Origin: Chloranthus sessilifolius | Taxonomy: Eukaryota > Streptophyta > Magnoliopsida > Chloranthales > Chloranthaceae | Assembly: GCA_021018995.1 (NCBI GenBank) | Contig: CM037598.1 | Span: 47,383,185 to 47,447,184 of the forward strand | Length of the DNA stretch: 64,000 bases | Direction: 5' to 3' | Part shown: in pieces, positions 20,950 to 32,719 of the stretch | Position numbering within the stretch: position 1 is the first letter of the stretch | Layout: each line of letters starts with the position of its first letter | The notes under the pieces: generated by a model | Databases searched by the model: none | What the model saw: only the letters and a program-made list of their open reading frames with translations | Told to the model about the DNA's origin: nothing | Program-made: the position numbers and the translations under genes

Positions 20950-21440
20950 GGCGTCGAGGGGTCGCTTTGATTTAAATCTCTTGCTGTCGCGAGGTTGGTA
21001 CTTTGGTCATCGTGACGATGCTCTGGTTGTCACGGGATTGGTCTTTTCATTTGAATTATGCACGCAGTTCATTCCTTGATGAATTCCGCGGTGATCCACG
21101 CAAAGAAAATAATGTACATGGGCTTCTGGATCGCACAAGCAGTTCCGTGAAAGTATGTGTCCCACGGCCACTGCGCGATAGCAGCGTGTTGGAATGCCTG
21201 GAGCTCTCTCTATTCAGTGAATTACGCGAAGGTTGAAGACTCATCTCTTGAGCTGCGCGAGCGCTTAAGACTGAACCTCGCGAGAACTGCGTGAAGTACG
21301 CTTTTTTTACTCCCTGCTGACATCCATCTTAGCGTGAACAGTGCGAAGACTGTGCGACCCGTTGTTGTGCTCCCTTCAGAAGCCCGCGACAACTGCGCGA
21401 TGCATTCTTTTTTGTTTAATTGAGCCCTGCGACATCTGCG
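20950..21440. repeat. Array of GCGCGA/TCGCGA-type words in Ath1 U3
   Basis: Repeated CG-rich words such as CTGCGCGA, CTCGCGAGAACT, GCCCGCGACAACTGCGCGA at irregular 20-60-nt spacing. Some have decayed to TG/CA, as expected of methylated CpG. The same array is better preserved in the other LTR at about 43200-43700, and a third copy lies inside the element at 35110-35600. Confidence 0.75.
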
Positions 21441-21691
21441 TGAGGCATTCTTCATGATATATTTCTGCTTTGCTGTGCCTATGCTGCAACCAACTCTCCG
21501 CCTGGGTTCAACCTCCTTTCTTCTGAGGAACTTCTGGGGCAACAGTAGGCTTCTTGGCATGGTCAGGTGCTTATTTACAGCTTCTGCTTATTACCTACAG
21601 GATAGACTTAAAACACATATATTAAATGATTCAGGGTCTAATAGAGATTAAGTTAAGAGGTGAAAAGTGATACTTTTCAGGTCATAAAACA

Positions 21692-23895
21692 CCCCCAAAC
21701 CTAATCTTTGCTAGTCCCTTAGCAAAGCTGTAACTAATTAAATGCCACTTTCATAGGGATCACGGGTACATTTAGCATATGTACCAAGCCTTTTAAACCC
21801 CTAGGTGATCATTAGTGGAGGAGTGAAGTCTCCTGAGGGTTTTCAGTGAAGACACCCACAAACTTCACCATTAGAACAGTTAAGTATATTACAGTTAATG
21901 ACAACACATATTTAAATGTACAAAGCTTCATTCCACACCCATTCTTTAACACTTAGAGGAAACTGCAGCAGTGTTGCAGGCCATTTAAAACTTAAAAGTT
22001 AACATGTGTTTGCATCACCACCATTCATTTTATATTAGAAATTCAATGTGTACAATTAATTGACTTAAATTCAAAATTCAGGTTGGATACAACCCCAATG
22101 AAGTCAAAATTTAGACCCAATTCTCACTAGGGCTATCTCTCAATATTAACAATCTGAGGGTGTTCACATTCACAACAGATCAAGAGCAGTTACAGACCCC
22201 AAATGGGCCTACAAGCATGAGCATAGGCAAAGCTTCTAATTTCTAATATCCTCATGAATTTTCACCATAGATTGGACAACTCCTCATCTCCACATGACAG
22301 CTCATTTCACTTTGGATCCACAAGGTTTTTCTGAATGGGTTATAATGTGGCTTATGGGTGAGGGATGTACAGAATCAAGGGGTAAAAAGGGAATCAAAAT
22401 TAAGAAATCAGCAAGGTAAGGAGTGATTCATGACTTCACAACCTTCAGTTCAGCAAAACTTCATCTTACTTGATATATTCCAGAATCAAAGTGGCCAGCT
22501 TCTCCTCTTCTTTTCAATTTTCAGATGATGTTCTTCTCTAGACTTCTCTTTCTTTTTCTCTTTTTATTTTTATTCATTCTTTTTATGAATTTTTATTTTT
22601 TTATATGATGAACTGTCACACAACTACAATGGATACACTACTGTTCATAAGTTGCTTTTCTACACCTTCCACAGAATGTTGGACCATTCTCAGTATCTTT
22701 AACTCCTCCTTTAGCTTCTGAGTTCTCACAGTGAGGGTGAGGTTGCATCAAGTCATGAGGTTAAGGTGCAAGTATTCTGGTGTCTGTCAAAGAAAAGTAT
22801 ATTTTTAAGGCTCAATTAGTGTATGCAAAAAGGCAGATTTTAAAAGGTTGGATTTTCAGGCTCAAACTATCCAAATAAAGGCCTTGGATCATTTCCTTAG
22901 TATCATGAGTGCTGTCAATTAGTTTTGATTTGGAGGTGCCCAACTTCTAGTGAAAAATTCTTGATTCAGTCAGTCTTTAGAGCAAAAAAAATTAATGCCA
23001 AAAACACTCTTCGAAAGAAAATGATGGGCCAAATCTCACTATGTATGATCCTCAAATTGACCCATGGGGTGTAGTTTCACCTGTTTCTCTCCTCTTAGGT
23101 TCACTGAGTACTAACTGAAGAAATTTTCTGATATTAGCTTCATGGGGGTGTCAAGATTTTTAACTTTTTTAGTTTCGAAAAGTCTGCCAAAATATTTTAA
23201 TTTTTTGGGTTTGTCACTCGCCATGGTTGTGAGGAGGGCCAGACAGCTAGGTTTAGAATAGGAAGGATGAGATGAAGGGGAGCTAATGTCCTATTTAAAA
23301 GACTTGGACGATGGGAAATGAATCGGCGTGATAAAGTTTTGTCCATTTCCAAGCTCGGCAATAAATTATTATTATGTGGGGAATGAAGAATCGCACAACC
23401 GATTATGGGAAAAGAGAGTGCACAATAAATGAAGGTCTAAAGATAGGCTTGGTATTTTAAGGGGATCCTATGTATCGCGTAGCTGCACACTGGAAGGTGT
23501 GGAATTCTGGTTCGCGCGCGTTCAGGACTCCGCGAGGAGCTCAAACAGGGCCCACGATTGTGAAAATGTGTCCATTTTAATCCGTTGATCGAGATCAACA
23601 CTCGACCTCTGGGCCTCATTTGTGCTGAGACCTATACTTGCATCCATTCAGTTCCATCTACATCTACCCTTCACATGGATTCCTATTGCAAATGAGCATA
23701 GCATCCCCAAATTCATCTCCCATGACAAAATTGAACAAAATGAAGACTAAAATAGAAAAAACTTAAACAAGCACACAGGATAGATCAATATATAAAAAAA
23801 ATGAAAAATTATATTAACTGGAAAAACATGTACAATTGTAATTACAAGGAGAAGATTGGAAGGGACCGGAAAGAAAAATCTAAGTACAATCTAAT
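21692..23895 (-). other. Ath1 3' non-coding interior and polypurine tract
   Basis: Between the third ORF and the 3' LTR. On the minus strand it ends in the purine run AGGTTTGGGGGTG, the polypurine tract. The 500 bp next to the LTR are shared with AthA and Ath2. T-rich runs at 22530-22600. A small cluster of CG words at about 23470-23620 resembles the LTR array. No coding signal. Confidence 0.7.
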
Positions 23896-24861
23896 CTAAG
23901 AGGAGGAAGCATCTGAATCAGAATCTGTAAACCAATCCCAGTCCATCTTTTTAGCATGGTCCCTAAGGGCAGCTTTTTCCTCTTTTTTCTTTTCTTGTTT
24001 GGACTTTCTTGTTTGGGCTAGTGATTTCCTCATGGTTGGAGCTTTTGGTGCCCTCACCCTTATTTTTGGTTGCTTGGGTATTTTTGGTTTCTTGGGTTTT
24101 TGAGTGGCTTTTTGTTTTCTTTTCTGAGTGGGGGCTACAGGAGATTTGCCTTTGTCTTCCTCAGTGGGGGCCATTGGGGATTTCCCTTTTGCTTTGGGTT
24201 CAGGCTGGCCAGGGGGTTTTGCCTCCTCAGACTGGGCAGCTGGCTCTTTGCCAATTTTTATAGAGGCTGCTGTGGAAGTAGTCCTCTTAGCAGTGACTTT
24301 CCTCTGTTTAGGATAAGTTTGCTCTTTTGGAGGTGCAGTAGAGGCCTTGGTAAGTGGAGGTTGCTCTGTAGGAGGTGATGAAGGAGGGGCAGCAGGGGCC
24401 TTCCCTTTCTCTTGCTGGAACTTTGGTTGTGCCTCCTCAGACTGGACAGTTGGGTCTGGAGTAGCTTTAGGCTCAGGGTCTAGCATGCAAACAAAGAGTG
24501 GGGTAGGCTGCAGGGGAGCATTTCTGGCAGTTGCCAATGTAGCTTCCAATGAGGCTATTTGGATTTTGTGTTTGAGGAGGTTAGGCTCATGGATTTCCTT
24601 TCGGATTCTGAAGATCTCCTGGGCATTGTTGAGCCTCTTTTCAAACAGTCTGGCCCGCGTCTTCTCTATAGCAGCATTTGCTTTCTCCAGCTCCAAATTT
24701 AGCTCATTATAAGCAGCTATAGATTTGGCCTTCTGATAGGCTTCCAAGATATTAGTCCACCCCAAGGAGATGCCCAATAGTTGTTTTCTGTGGGCTTCCT
24801 TCATATCATCAATCTGCTGCAGCAGGGGGGTCTCAATTGACTGCCTAAGTTGAGCCATGCC
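23896..24861 (-). pseudogene. Ath1 third ORF, C-terminal part
   Basis: A 320-residue open stretch that is the downstream piece of the third ORF cut by Ath2. Reading across the Ath2 target duplication keeps the frame, so Met at 24858 is not a true start. Residues 1-110 form a long charged helix, probable coiled coil (ELEKANAAIEKTRARLFEKR). The rest is Pro/Lys-rich, with KGKSPMAP and KGKSPVAP repeats and a strongly basic stretch. It ends in an acidic tail, DWFTDSDSDASSS. No signal peptide or membrane segment is visible, so an envelope role is not supported. Nuclear or nucleic-acid binding is possible but unproven. Confidence 0.75.
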
Positions 24862-26678
24862 TGTTGTTGCCTAACATGTGCCTGATTTATGTGTGTTTTG
24901 AATGACGAATTAATGAATATTAAGTTACATAATTTTAAATTATGAAAGAGATATCAGCACATTGAGGGCTAACAATAGCCTGCAAGATCAGGGCCAATTG
25001 TAGCAAGTTTTAAAAGTAAGTATATTAAAGATCGTCCACAGAGAATTTGTCTGAAATATGAGATAGACCTCCAGATCTGTGCTACCAGATCTGGCTCTAT
25101 AATTATCTAGAAAGCAGATAAAAAGAGAGTGTTGGGTTTTGTCACGTTTAACTAAAAGCAAATAAAAAGAAGAACTAACTAACTGATCCAGATCCAAGTT
25201 GGGGAAGTGATTAAAATAAATCAAATGGAGAAATAATAACTTTCTGTGATTTCGCCTTTGAATTTTAATGGAGAATCGCAACTAAACAGAGTTGATTCAA
25301 TCTTCATCCGCTACCAAGATGATGTAAGAGAAATAAATCCAATTAAGGAATAGGTTTAGACTTATGGCTATGATTTGTCCACTTAAATGGTCAGATCATC
25401 CAATAGTTGTTGCCTTATCCTCAATTCGTAACATGAACATCACCGCAAGTGTCACGTAACTAGGTTACCAACGCTAATTCTGAGGTAATGAATCAAGGAA
25501 ATTGCATGCAAAGTAGTGAATCTAAAGGAGTCTAATGCACTAAGGTGATCAATAAGAACCCTTGACATGAATCCAATGGAGAAAACACGGTTCTGAACCT
25601 TTTAAATTCAATCTTACAATTACAGAAAGCACGGCTTTAGAAAGCCCTCGACTAGCGCCTTGAATCCGATCTCTTTGGAGTTACAAAAGCACTCTCAAGA
25701 ACTCTCAAAAGCAAAACAGAGGAAGAAATTACAAGGGTACAGATAGACTATCCTAAAGGAAGGAGAAACAGAGATGAAACTCAAAATCTGGATGCCACAA
25801 TTGGGCAAATGTCTTTCTATTTATAGCTTTCCCTTGATCCTCACAGTATTGAATTGACCAATCGAAGTGTTCAGATCTGGATTGCCCAATGGCGATTGAG
25901 CACGGGATCCAGATCTGTTCGCCAATGAAAATGCTCGATCTCGTTCAAATTAATCAGCGCTAGAAGCATCAATTTCGTTATGGAATTCAAAAATCTGTTT
26001 GAGTTTAGAAGTTCCCGCCAAGTGATTTCATCTTTGAGCGCTCACATGGGTTGGAATATGCTTTTGGATCTTGATTGGAATCTTCCAAATGTCCTGGTCA
26101 TTAAATGCATTGTAGCGTGCGAGAGATTATCGAAATGCCCTTTAAACAAGCCGTAATTCCCCGAATGTCCTTTCGTAGAGTTTAAGTGCCTTTTCGCAAA
26201 AGTGTTTTGGCTCCGTAAGTTCTTTTTTCGCAAAGAAATTTGGCTTGAAAGTCTTTTCGCAGGACTTCTCCCGGATCTTCTATTCGAAAAGGAAATTTCA
26301 ACTATTCGAACAGAACATGGTTCTTTCGAGTAGTTCATTACGCCCGTAATCAATTCGAATGAACTTTGACCTTTTCAAAAGTACTTTTTACTTTTGCGAT
26401 TTGAACTTTTAACTTGATTTCTTCTTTGCGAATGGATCCTTCTTCTTCTTCTTGGTCTTTTCTTGCTCTTTTAGGACCTTTTAGCCATTCTTTGAGGCTA
26501 TTTCTTCACTCCTCTTTGAGCTTGACATGATTTGTCGACTTTTGATCATTTTAGGATGCTTTTGACTTGGACTGTCTAATTGGTTAGTAAAATGCACACT
26601 AAAGCACTTATTTAGTCTTCTCAAGGGTCTTTCAAAGCTCATGTTTAGGGGTGAAAATGGTATTTTCACTACTTAACA
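24862..26678 (-). repeat. Ath2 3' LTR
   Basis: Carries the R/U5 boxes (about 24976-25005 and 25373-25410), a minus-strand TATA box (CTATAAATAG, about 25818-25828), an array of TTCGCAAAG/TTCGAA words (26150-26460) and a perfect terminal hairpin GTGAAAAT-GGT-ATTTTCAC at 26651-26669. Confidence 0.92.
25818..25828 (-). promoter_or_regulatory. TATA box of Ath2 LTR
   Basis: Minus-strand CTATAAATAG, conserved in the other Ath2 LTR (about 31860-31870) and in the solo LTR (about 62420). Confidence 0.65.
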
Positions 26679-29600
26679 CACCCCAAACCTAAGCTTTGCT
26701 AGTCCACGAGCAAAGAAACATAAAAACAAAGTAAAGAGCCACTTTTGTAGGAAGCACAGTGCATTTAGCATATGCAACAAGCCTTTTCAACCCCTAGGTG
26801 ATCCCTAGAGGAGGAGTGAAGTCTCGAGGGTTTTCAAAGAAGGTACCCACAAACTTCTCCATGGGACAGTTGGCATTAGTGCACTGTTATCTCATGAGCA
26901 ATCAAAGATCGAAATTAGTTACTCTTGAATCCATGTTTACACGTAAATTTAGTTGTATTGTTTGCAAGGAGATTTCAACATTTATAAACCTCATGAATGT
27001 TTCAATATTTCCAATCATGTGAACAAATAGAAAATCATACAAATGTGCCGAAGAAGCTCATCCTATGGATAAAAATTAGGTTATAAGTCATACTTAATGT
27101 GCTCAAGTTCCAACCCAAACACTCACCGTGTATACTCTCATCGTTGTTTTTGTTGAGGGGTTCGTTTTCACTCAAGCTCAAGAGCAGCTATACATCTCCC
27201 AAATGGATCTGTAAGCATGAGCATAGGCCTGCTTCTCGTGCATCGCATCATTGACATCTCCTCACCATAGATTGGGGAACTTCTTATCTCTACATGACTC
27301 ACTCAACTTTGGATCACAAGGACTTTTAATCTAGGTTTGTTTGTATGGCTTATGGAGTGAAGTTTCAAGGAAAGGAAGTTTGAACAGGGTTTGAATTTGA
27401 GAACTCGTGAAGTGCGTGAGATGGTTCATGACTCCACCTTTTGAGTTTAGCTTCTTTCTTCTTCTTTTCGAGATTCTCACATTCACAGGATCAGTTCTTT
27501 CTTTGATCTTGCATTTTTTTTTAACATAAGGTCCCTTTTTTGCCTTTTTTGCTTGCAACTTTTCATATTGTTTGTCTCTTCTTTCTCACCACCATATTGC
27601 CTGCTTTTTGAGGTATTTCTCTTCATTTTCTTGATGTTGCCCGAAATGGTCCATCTTCAGCTTCTTTCTCCTTTACCTCCCAATTCTTAGAGTGAGGGAA
27701 GGCTGAATTGGTTCCATAGGTTCAAGTACTTTTTGGGTATTTTGATGAAGGATTGTAGGATTTGACTCAAATGGGGTACAAACAGATTTTTCTTGGTTGG
27801 TTCATAGGTTCAGTCCAAAGAAGGCCTTGATCTTTTCTTCAGTCTCATGAGTGTCACTTGTTTCAATTTGAGTTTCCTAACTTCTAGTGGATCTAATGCC
27901 TCACCAATCCTTTGAATCGAAAAATTGCCTCTCACTCTTCAACAGAGATGGAAAATATATGGGCTCAATTCTCACCGTTATGGTTTTTCTTGAGCTTTTA
28001 AGTATATCTTTACCTTTTTCTCTTCCTTTTGACTTACTACGTCGATACCAAAGATGTTTTATGGTGTAATCATCATGGAAATGTAGACTATCGCAAGGTT
28101 TAGAATGTCTAAATTTTTGCAAAGAATATTTAAAATTTCCTAGTTAACTTGATTCTTAAGTACATTAAATTCTTTCCTGCTTACTTAGGTGATTTTTTCC
28201 GCCTTTATCTTTGTGTCCCGGCGAGGATCATCACACCCCCAAACCTATGAGGAGCAGGTCCTCCACCGTTCAAAGGTGGCATGGTCCCATTATTCAGAAA
28301 AACATGAAGGAAATCATAAAATGCAGAAGTAAAACATGACAAAGGAGCATTGGAGAAAGCAAAATTTATTGACTAGAAACATTACAGAGAAGAAAAGAAA
28401 ATTAAAGATGAGGGGACTGGGATTAAGGGAGAGGGCGGGGAAGGTGGAGGGAAGGTTGTGTTTTGGGTAGTTGTTAGCATGAGGTGGTGATAGAGGGGGT
28501 CTGCATTTGGGTAGCTAACTCAAAGAACAAGGGAAGTGAGGCCATAGGTAGTTCTGGGTGGTTTGGGTAGTCCTGGGTGGTAGTGGAGGGGAAGCACTAG
28601 GACTTCTGGTTCTGCTGGGTTGCCTGTGAGGCAAAATGGAGAGCAGGGTAATGGGGTAGGTGGTAATGGGGCAACATCGGATGAGTTTATGTAGTGCATC
28701 GATTGTCTGCATTTGTTTGGAGCCTGGGTTTGGAGGTAGGTGAGGATCCTGGGTGTAGGGGAGGTGTGGGGAGATTGGCCTAGAGGGATTGGGGAGGTGT
28801 GGAGGAATAGGGAACCAGCCATCTCAGGGTCAGGAGGTGCACCAAGAGTCAGCTACCTCAGGATCTGTGGGACTATGCAAGCAAGTGGTGCAATGAAGAG
28901 CTGGTCACCACAGGAGTTGGGCTTGTAAACCGGTAGGATCGGTTGAGGGGCCACAAGAATTTCCACTTGCAAAGATGCCCACCCACACTTTCGTGGCTTG
29001 GTTCTCTGTCATGCTCAAGAAGAACTAGCTCGCTCAAAAGTTATGGGTTCAAAGAATAGGGCAAGCAGGATAAAAGAAGAAAGAAAAAACTAAGAAAGTA
29101 AAAATCTAAACTATATGCAAGTAGAAAATAAAATGTAAAATTGAATATATGAGCAAGGAAATGGAAAACATGATATACAAATACAAGAAAAAAAAAAAAA
29201 ATAGCAGGATTGCTATGCAAATGGAAGGAAACTAATGCTAATAATAGAGAAACAAGAAAACAAGGTAAGGGACTGCATACAAAGTTTAAAAAATTAGAAA
29301 AGTGTTGATACAAAAGAATTTGTGAATGCAAAATAGGAAAACAAAGTTAGAAACTAACTATACTCACAAAAAAATGACGAAAACTAGTAAAACTAGGACA
29401 CATTAACCTAAGAAAGAAAAAAAAATCAAAATCTAAAAATGTAATTTGAAACTAAAATTTCTAAAACAGAATTTGAAACTAAAATTCCTAAAAACAGAAT
29501 TTGAAACTAAAATTCCTAAAAAAAAATTTGAAAATCTAAAATGTATACTAAAATTCCTAAAAATGTAATTTGAAAATCTAAAAAATTTGAAACTAATATT

Positions 29601-30906
29601 CCTAAAAAAGCGAATACTAAAATTCCTAAAACAGAATTTAAAAATCTAAAAAGCAGAATACTAAAATTCCTAAAAACGAAATTGGAAAATCTAAAAAGCA
29701 ATTTGAAACTAAAATTCCTAAAAAGCAATTTGAAACTAACATTCCTAAAACAGAATTTGAAACTACAATTCCTAAAACAGAATTTGAAAATCTAAAATGT
29801 ATACTAAAATTCCTAAAACAGAATTTGAAAATCTAAAGGATACATCCTAAGCCCAAAGAGAAAAATGATACATCCTAAGCCCAAACAGAAAATCTAAGGC
29901 CAAAAGCCCAGATACTTATGAATCTGAGTGAAAAAATGATTAGCAGAATACAAAGGAAAAGCAAGATTCATAAGATCGACCCTTTGTTGATGATGTGTAT
30001 GAAAAAAAATAATAATAATAATGAAGCATGGGAGCACATATTAAAAGCAGAGTTCATACAATGAGACCCATTTATGATGAAGAAATCTTGAAGGAAAATA
30101 AAATCTGAGTCCATTGAATATTCAAAACATGATGACTACTCATTATCCTACATGATTCCTAAAAATAAAAATTGATCTCAAAGAGTCCAGATGGGAAAAG
30201 TGGATGCAAATGGAGAAAAAGCATTATAAAGATATATATATATATTTTTTATTTTATAATTTTCTATTTTTTTATTTTTACTTGTTTTGATCAGCCTGTG
30301 CTCAACAAGAGCCCTTATTTACTATCTGAAAATAGTGAGAAACAACTAAGAGATTTTCTATTTGTGTTTTCATTTTCTTTTATTTTGTATTTGGTTTTGT
30401 AAAAAAAAAATCAGATGCCTAAAAGACAAAGAAATTATAATCGAACAAACAATAAACACAATGTAACAAGTATTTAAAAATAGAAAATGAATGCAAAGGA
30501 GAAGAGGATGCAAACTCAGCAGATCTGCTCCACTTTAGTCCAGATGCTCCTTGTTGACGGCCGCCCAGATCTGCAAAAATCCAAAAACTGCAGCATACCT
30601 TATTCCAAAGATATTGACAAAAATAAAAACAAAAACTCAAAGCACGCCAAATTTGACAAAAGACAAAAGAGTGGCGCAGATTTATTCAAACAACTAGAAG
30701 GCAAAGAATAAAAACTTAGAAAATAAAAAATAAAAAAAATTCTGCTCACAGAAAATAGGTTTTCTATACAAAACCGCAGAGACATTTAATCAAGCACTTG
30801 GAATACAAAGTGCGTTTAAAAAAAACTAAAATGAAAATCAAATCTATAAAATTAAAAAAAACTTAGGTCTACCAATTTTAGAACAAATTCCCGAAGCGCC
30901 AAAACT
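26679..30906 (-). other. Ath2 interior, no pol
   Basis: 26679-27300 is the conserved Athila-like 3' block, starting on the minus strand side with GGTTTGGGGTG as polypurine tract. 28430-28830 gives a Pro/Thr-rich minus-strand open stretch that may be a relic of the Pro-rich part of an Athila third ORF; too degenerate to call. 29040-30170 is A-rich with a tandem repeat. 30890-30906 keeps GCGCC plus AAAACT of a PBS. No domain of gag or pol was found. Confidence 0.75.
29438..29840. repeat. Minisatellite in Ath2 interior
   Basis: About 14 copies of a 25-32-nt unit built from GAATTTGAAACTAAAATTCC and TAAAAA, alternating with a GAAAATCTAAAA variant. Small unit-length differences suggest slippage growth. 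Confidence 0.85.
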
Positions 30907-32714
30907 TGTTGTTGCTCCACATGTGCCGATTTATGTGTGTTTTGAATGACGAATTAATGAATATTAAGTTACATAATTTTAAATTATGAAAGAGATATCA
31001 AGACATTGAGGGCTAACAATAGCCCGCAAGATCAGGCCAATTGTAGCAAGTTTTAAAAGTAAGTATATTAAAGATCGTCCACGTAGAATTTGTCCTGAAT
31101 ATGAGATAGACCTCCAGATCCATCTGTATACCGATTCGCTCTATAATTATCTAGAAAGCGTATAAAAAGAGAGTGTTGGGTTTTCACGTTTAACTAAAAG
31201 CAAATAAAAGAAGAACTAACTAATCGATCCGATCCAAGTTGGGGAAGTGATTAAAATAAATCAAATGGAGAAATAATAACTTTCTTCGTGATTTCGCTTT
31301 GAATTTTAATGGAGAATCGCAACTAAAATGAGTTGATTCAATCTTCATCCGGCTACCAAGACAGATGTAAGAGAAATAAATCGAATTAAGGAATAGGTTT
31401 AGACTTATGGCTATGATTTGTCCACTTAAATGGTCACAGATCATCCAATAGTTGTTGCCTTATCCTCAATTCGTAACATGAACATCATCGCAAGTGCCGT
31501 CGTAACTAGGTTACCAACGCTAATTCAGGTAATGAATCAAGGAAATTGCATGCAAAGTAGTGAATCTAAAGGAGTCTAATGCACTAAGGTGATCAATAAG
31601 AACCCTTGACATGAATCCAATGGAGAAACACAGCTTACAACCTTTAAATTCAATCTTACAATTCTACGAGCACGGCTTTAGAAAGCCCTCGGACTAGCGC
31701 CTTGAATCCGATCTCTTTGGAGTTACAAAGCACTCTCAAAGAACTCTCAAAAGCAAAACAGAGGAAGAAATTACAAGGTACAGATAGACTATCTCGACCT
31801 AAGGAGGGAAAACAGAGATGAAACTCAAAATCTGGATGCCACAATTGGGCAAATGTCTTTCTATTTATAGCTTTCCCTTGATCCGCATGTATGAATTGAC
31901 CAATCGAAGTGTTCGGATCTGGATTGCCCAATGGCGCTTGAGCACGGGATCCAGATCTTCGCCAATGAAAATGCTCGATCTCGTTCACTCAGCGCTAGAA
32001 GCATCAATTCTGTTATGGAATTCAAAATCTGTTTGAGCTTCTAGAAGTTCCCGCCAAGTGATTTCATCTTTGAGCTCACATGGGTTGGAATATGCTTTTG
32101 GATCTTGATTGAATCTTCCAAATGTCCTCCGTTAAATGCATTGGCGCTGCAGAGATTACCAAATGCCCTTTAAACAAGTAATTCCCTCGTAATGTCCTTT
32201 CGTAGAGTTTAAGTGCCTTTTCGCAAAGTGTTTTGGCTCCGTAAGTTCTTTTCGCAAAGAAATTTGGCTTCGTAAAGTCTTTTCGCAAAGGACTTCTCCC
32301 AGATCTTCTATTCAAAAGGAAATTTCAACTATTCAATGTAACATGGTTCTTTTCGAGTAGTTTATTACAGCTCCGTAATCAATTCAATGTAACTTTGACC
32401 TTTCAAAAGTACTTTTTACTTTGCGATTTGAACTTTTAACTTGATTTCTTCTTTGCGAATGGATCCTTCTTCTTCTTCAGGTCTTTTCTTGCTCTTTTAG
32501 GACCTTTTTAGCCATTGCTGAGGCTATTTCTTCACTCCCTCTTTGAGCTTGACATGATTTGTCAGCTTTTTGATCATTTTAGGATGCTTTTCGGACTTGG
32601 ACCTGTCTAATTGGTTAGCTGTAAAATGCACACTAAAGCACTTATTTAGTCTTCTCAAGGGTCTTTCAAAGCTCATGTTTAGGGGTGAAAAATGGTATTT
32701 TTCACTACTTAACA
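30907..32714 (-). repeat. Ath2 5' LTR
   Basis: Partner of 24862-26678 with the same order of boxes, TATA (about 31860), TTCGCAAAG word array (about 32190-32450) and a perfect hairpin GTGAAAAAT-GGT-ATTTTTCAC at 32685-32705. The two LTRs differ by many 1-4-nt indels as well as substitutions. Confidence 0.92.
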
Positions 32715-32719
32715 ATGCC

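Larger units (their letters stand above)
19254..21691 (-). repeat. Ath1 3' LTR
   Basis: Starts on the plus strand with TGTTAGGATA, directly after TACCC. Its inner end (21685-21691) has decayed from CTTAACA to a form of ATAAAACA, so the last base is uncertain by two or three. It contains a terminal hairpin (21661-21679), a GCGCGA-word array (about 20950-21440), a minus-strand TATA box (about 20712-20722) and two copies of the R/U5 box. Confidence 0.9.
24862..32714 (-). mobile_element. Ath2: non-autonomous Athila-like element nested in Ath1
   Basis: LTRs at 24862-26678 (1817 bp) and 30907-32714 (1808 bp), both TGTTGTTGC..TTAACA, with perfect target duplication ATGCC (24857-24861 and 32715-32719). 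Orientation is minus, from a decayed tRNA-Asp-type PBS next to 30907 and a polypurine tract next to 26678. The 4.2-kb interior has no gag, RT or integrase motif on either strand. It shares its 3' non-coding block and LTR boxes with Ath1, so it probably relied on an Athila-like partner (LARD-type element). Confidence 0.92.

Noticed and set aside
24009-24712. Plus-strand open stretches rich in Gly/Trp/Leu.
   Set aside because: They are the antisense of the Lys/Pro-rich end of the Ath1 third ORF and have no family features.
28515-28822. Pro/Thr-rich minus-strand open stretch in Ath2.
   Set aside because: Possibly a relic of the third-ORF linker, but low complexity alone does not support a gene call.
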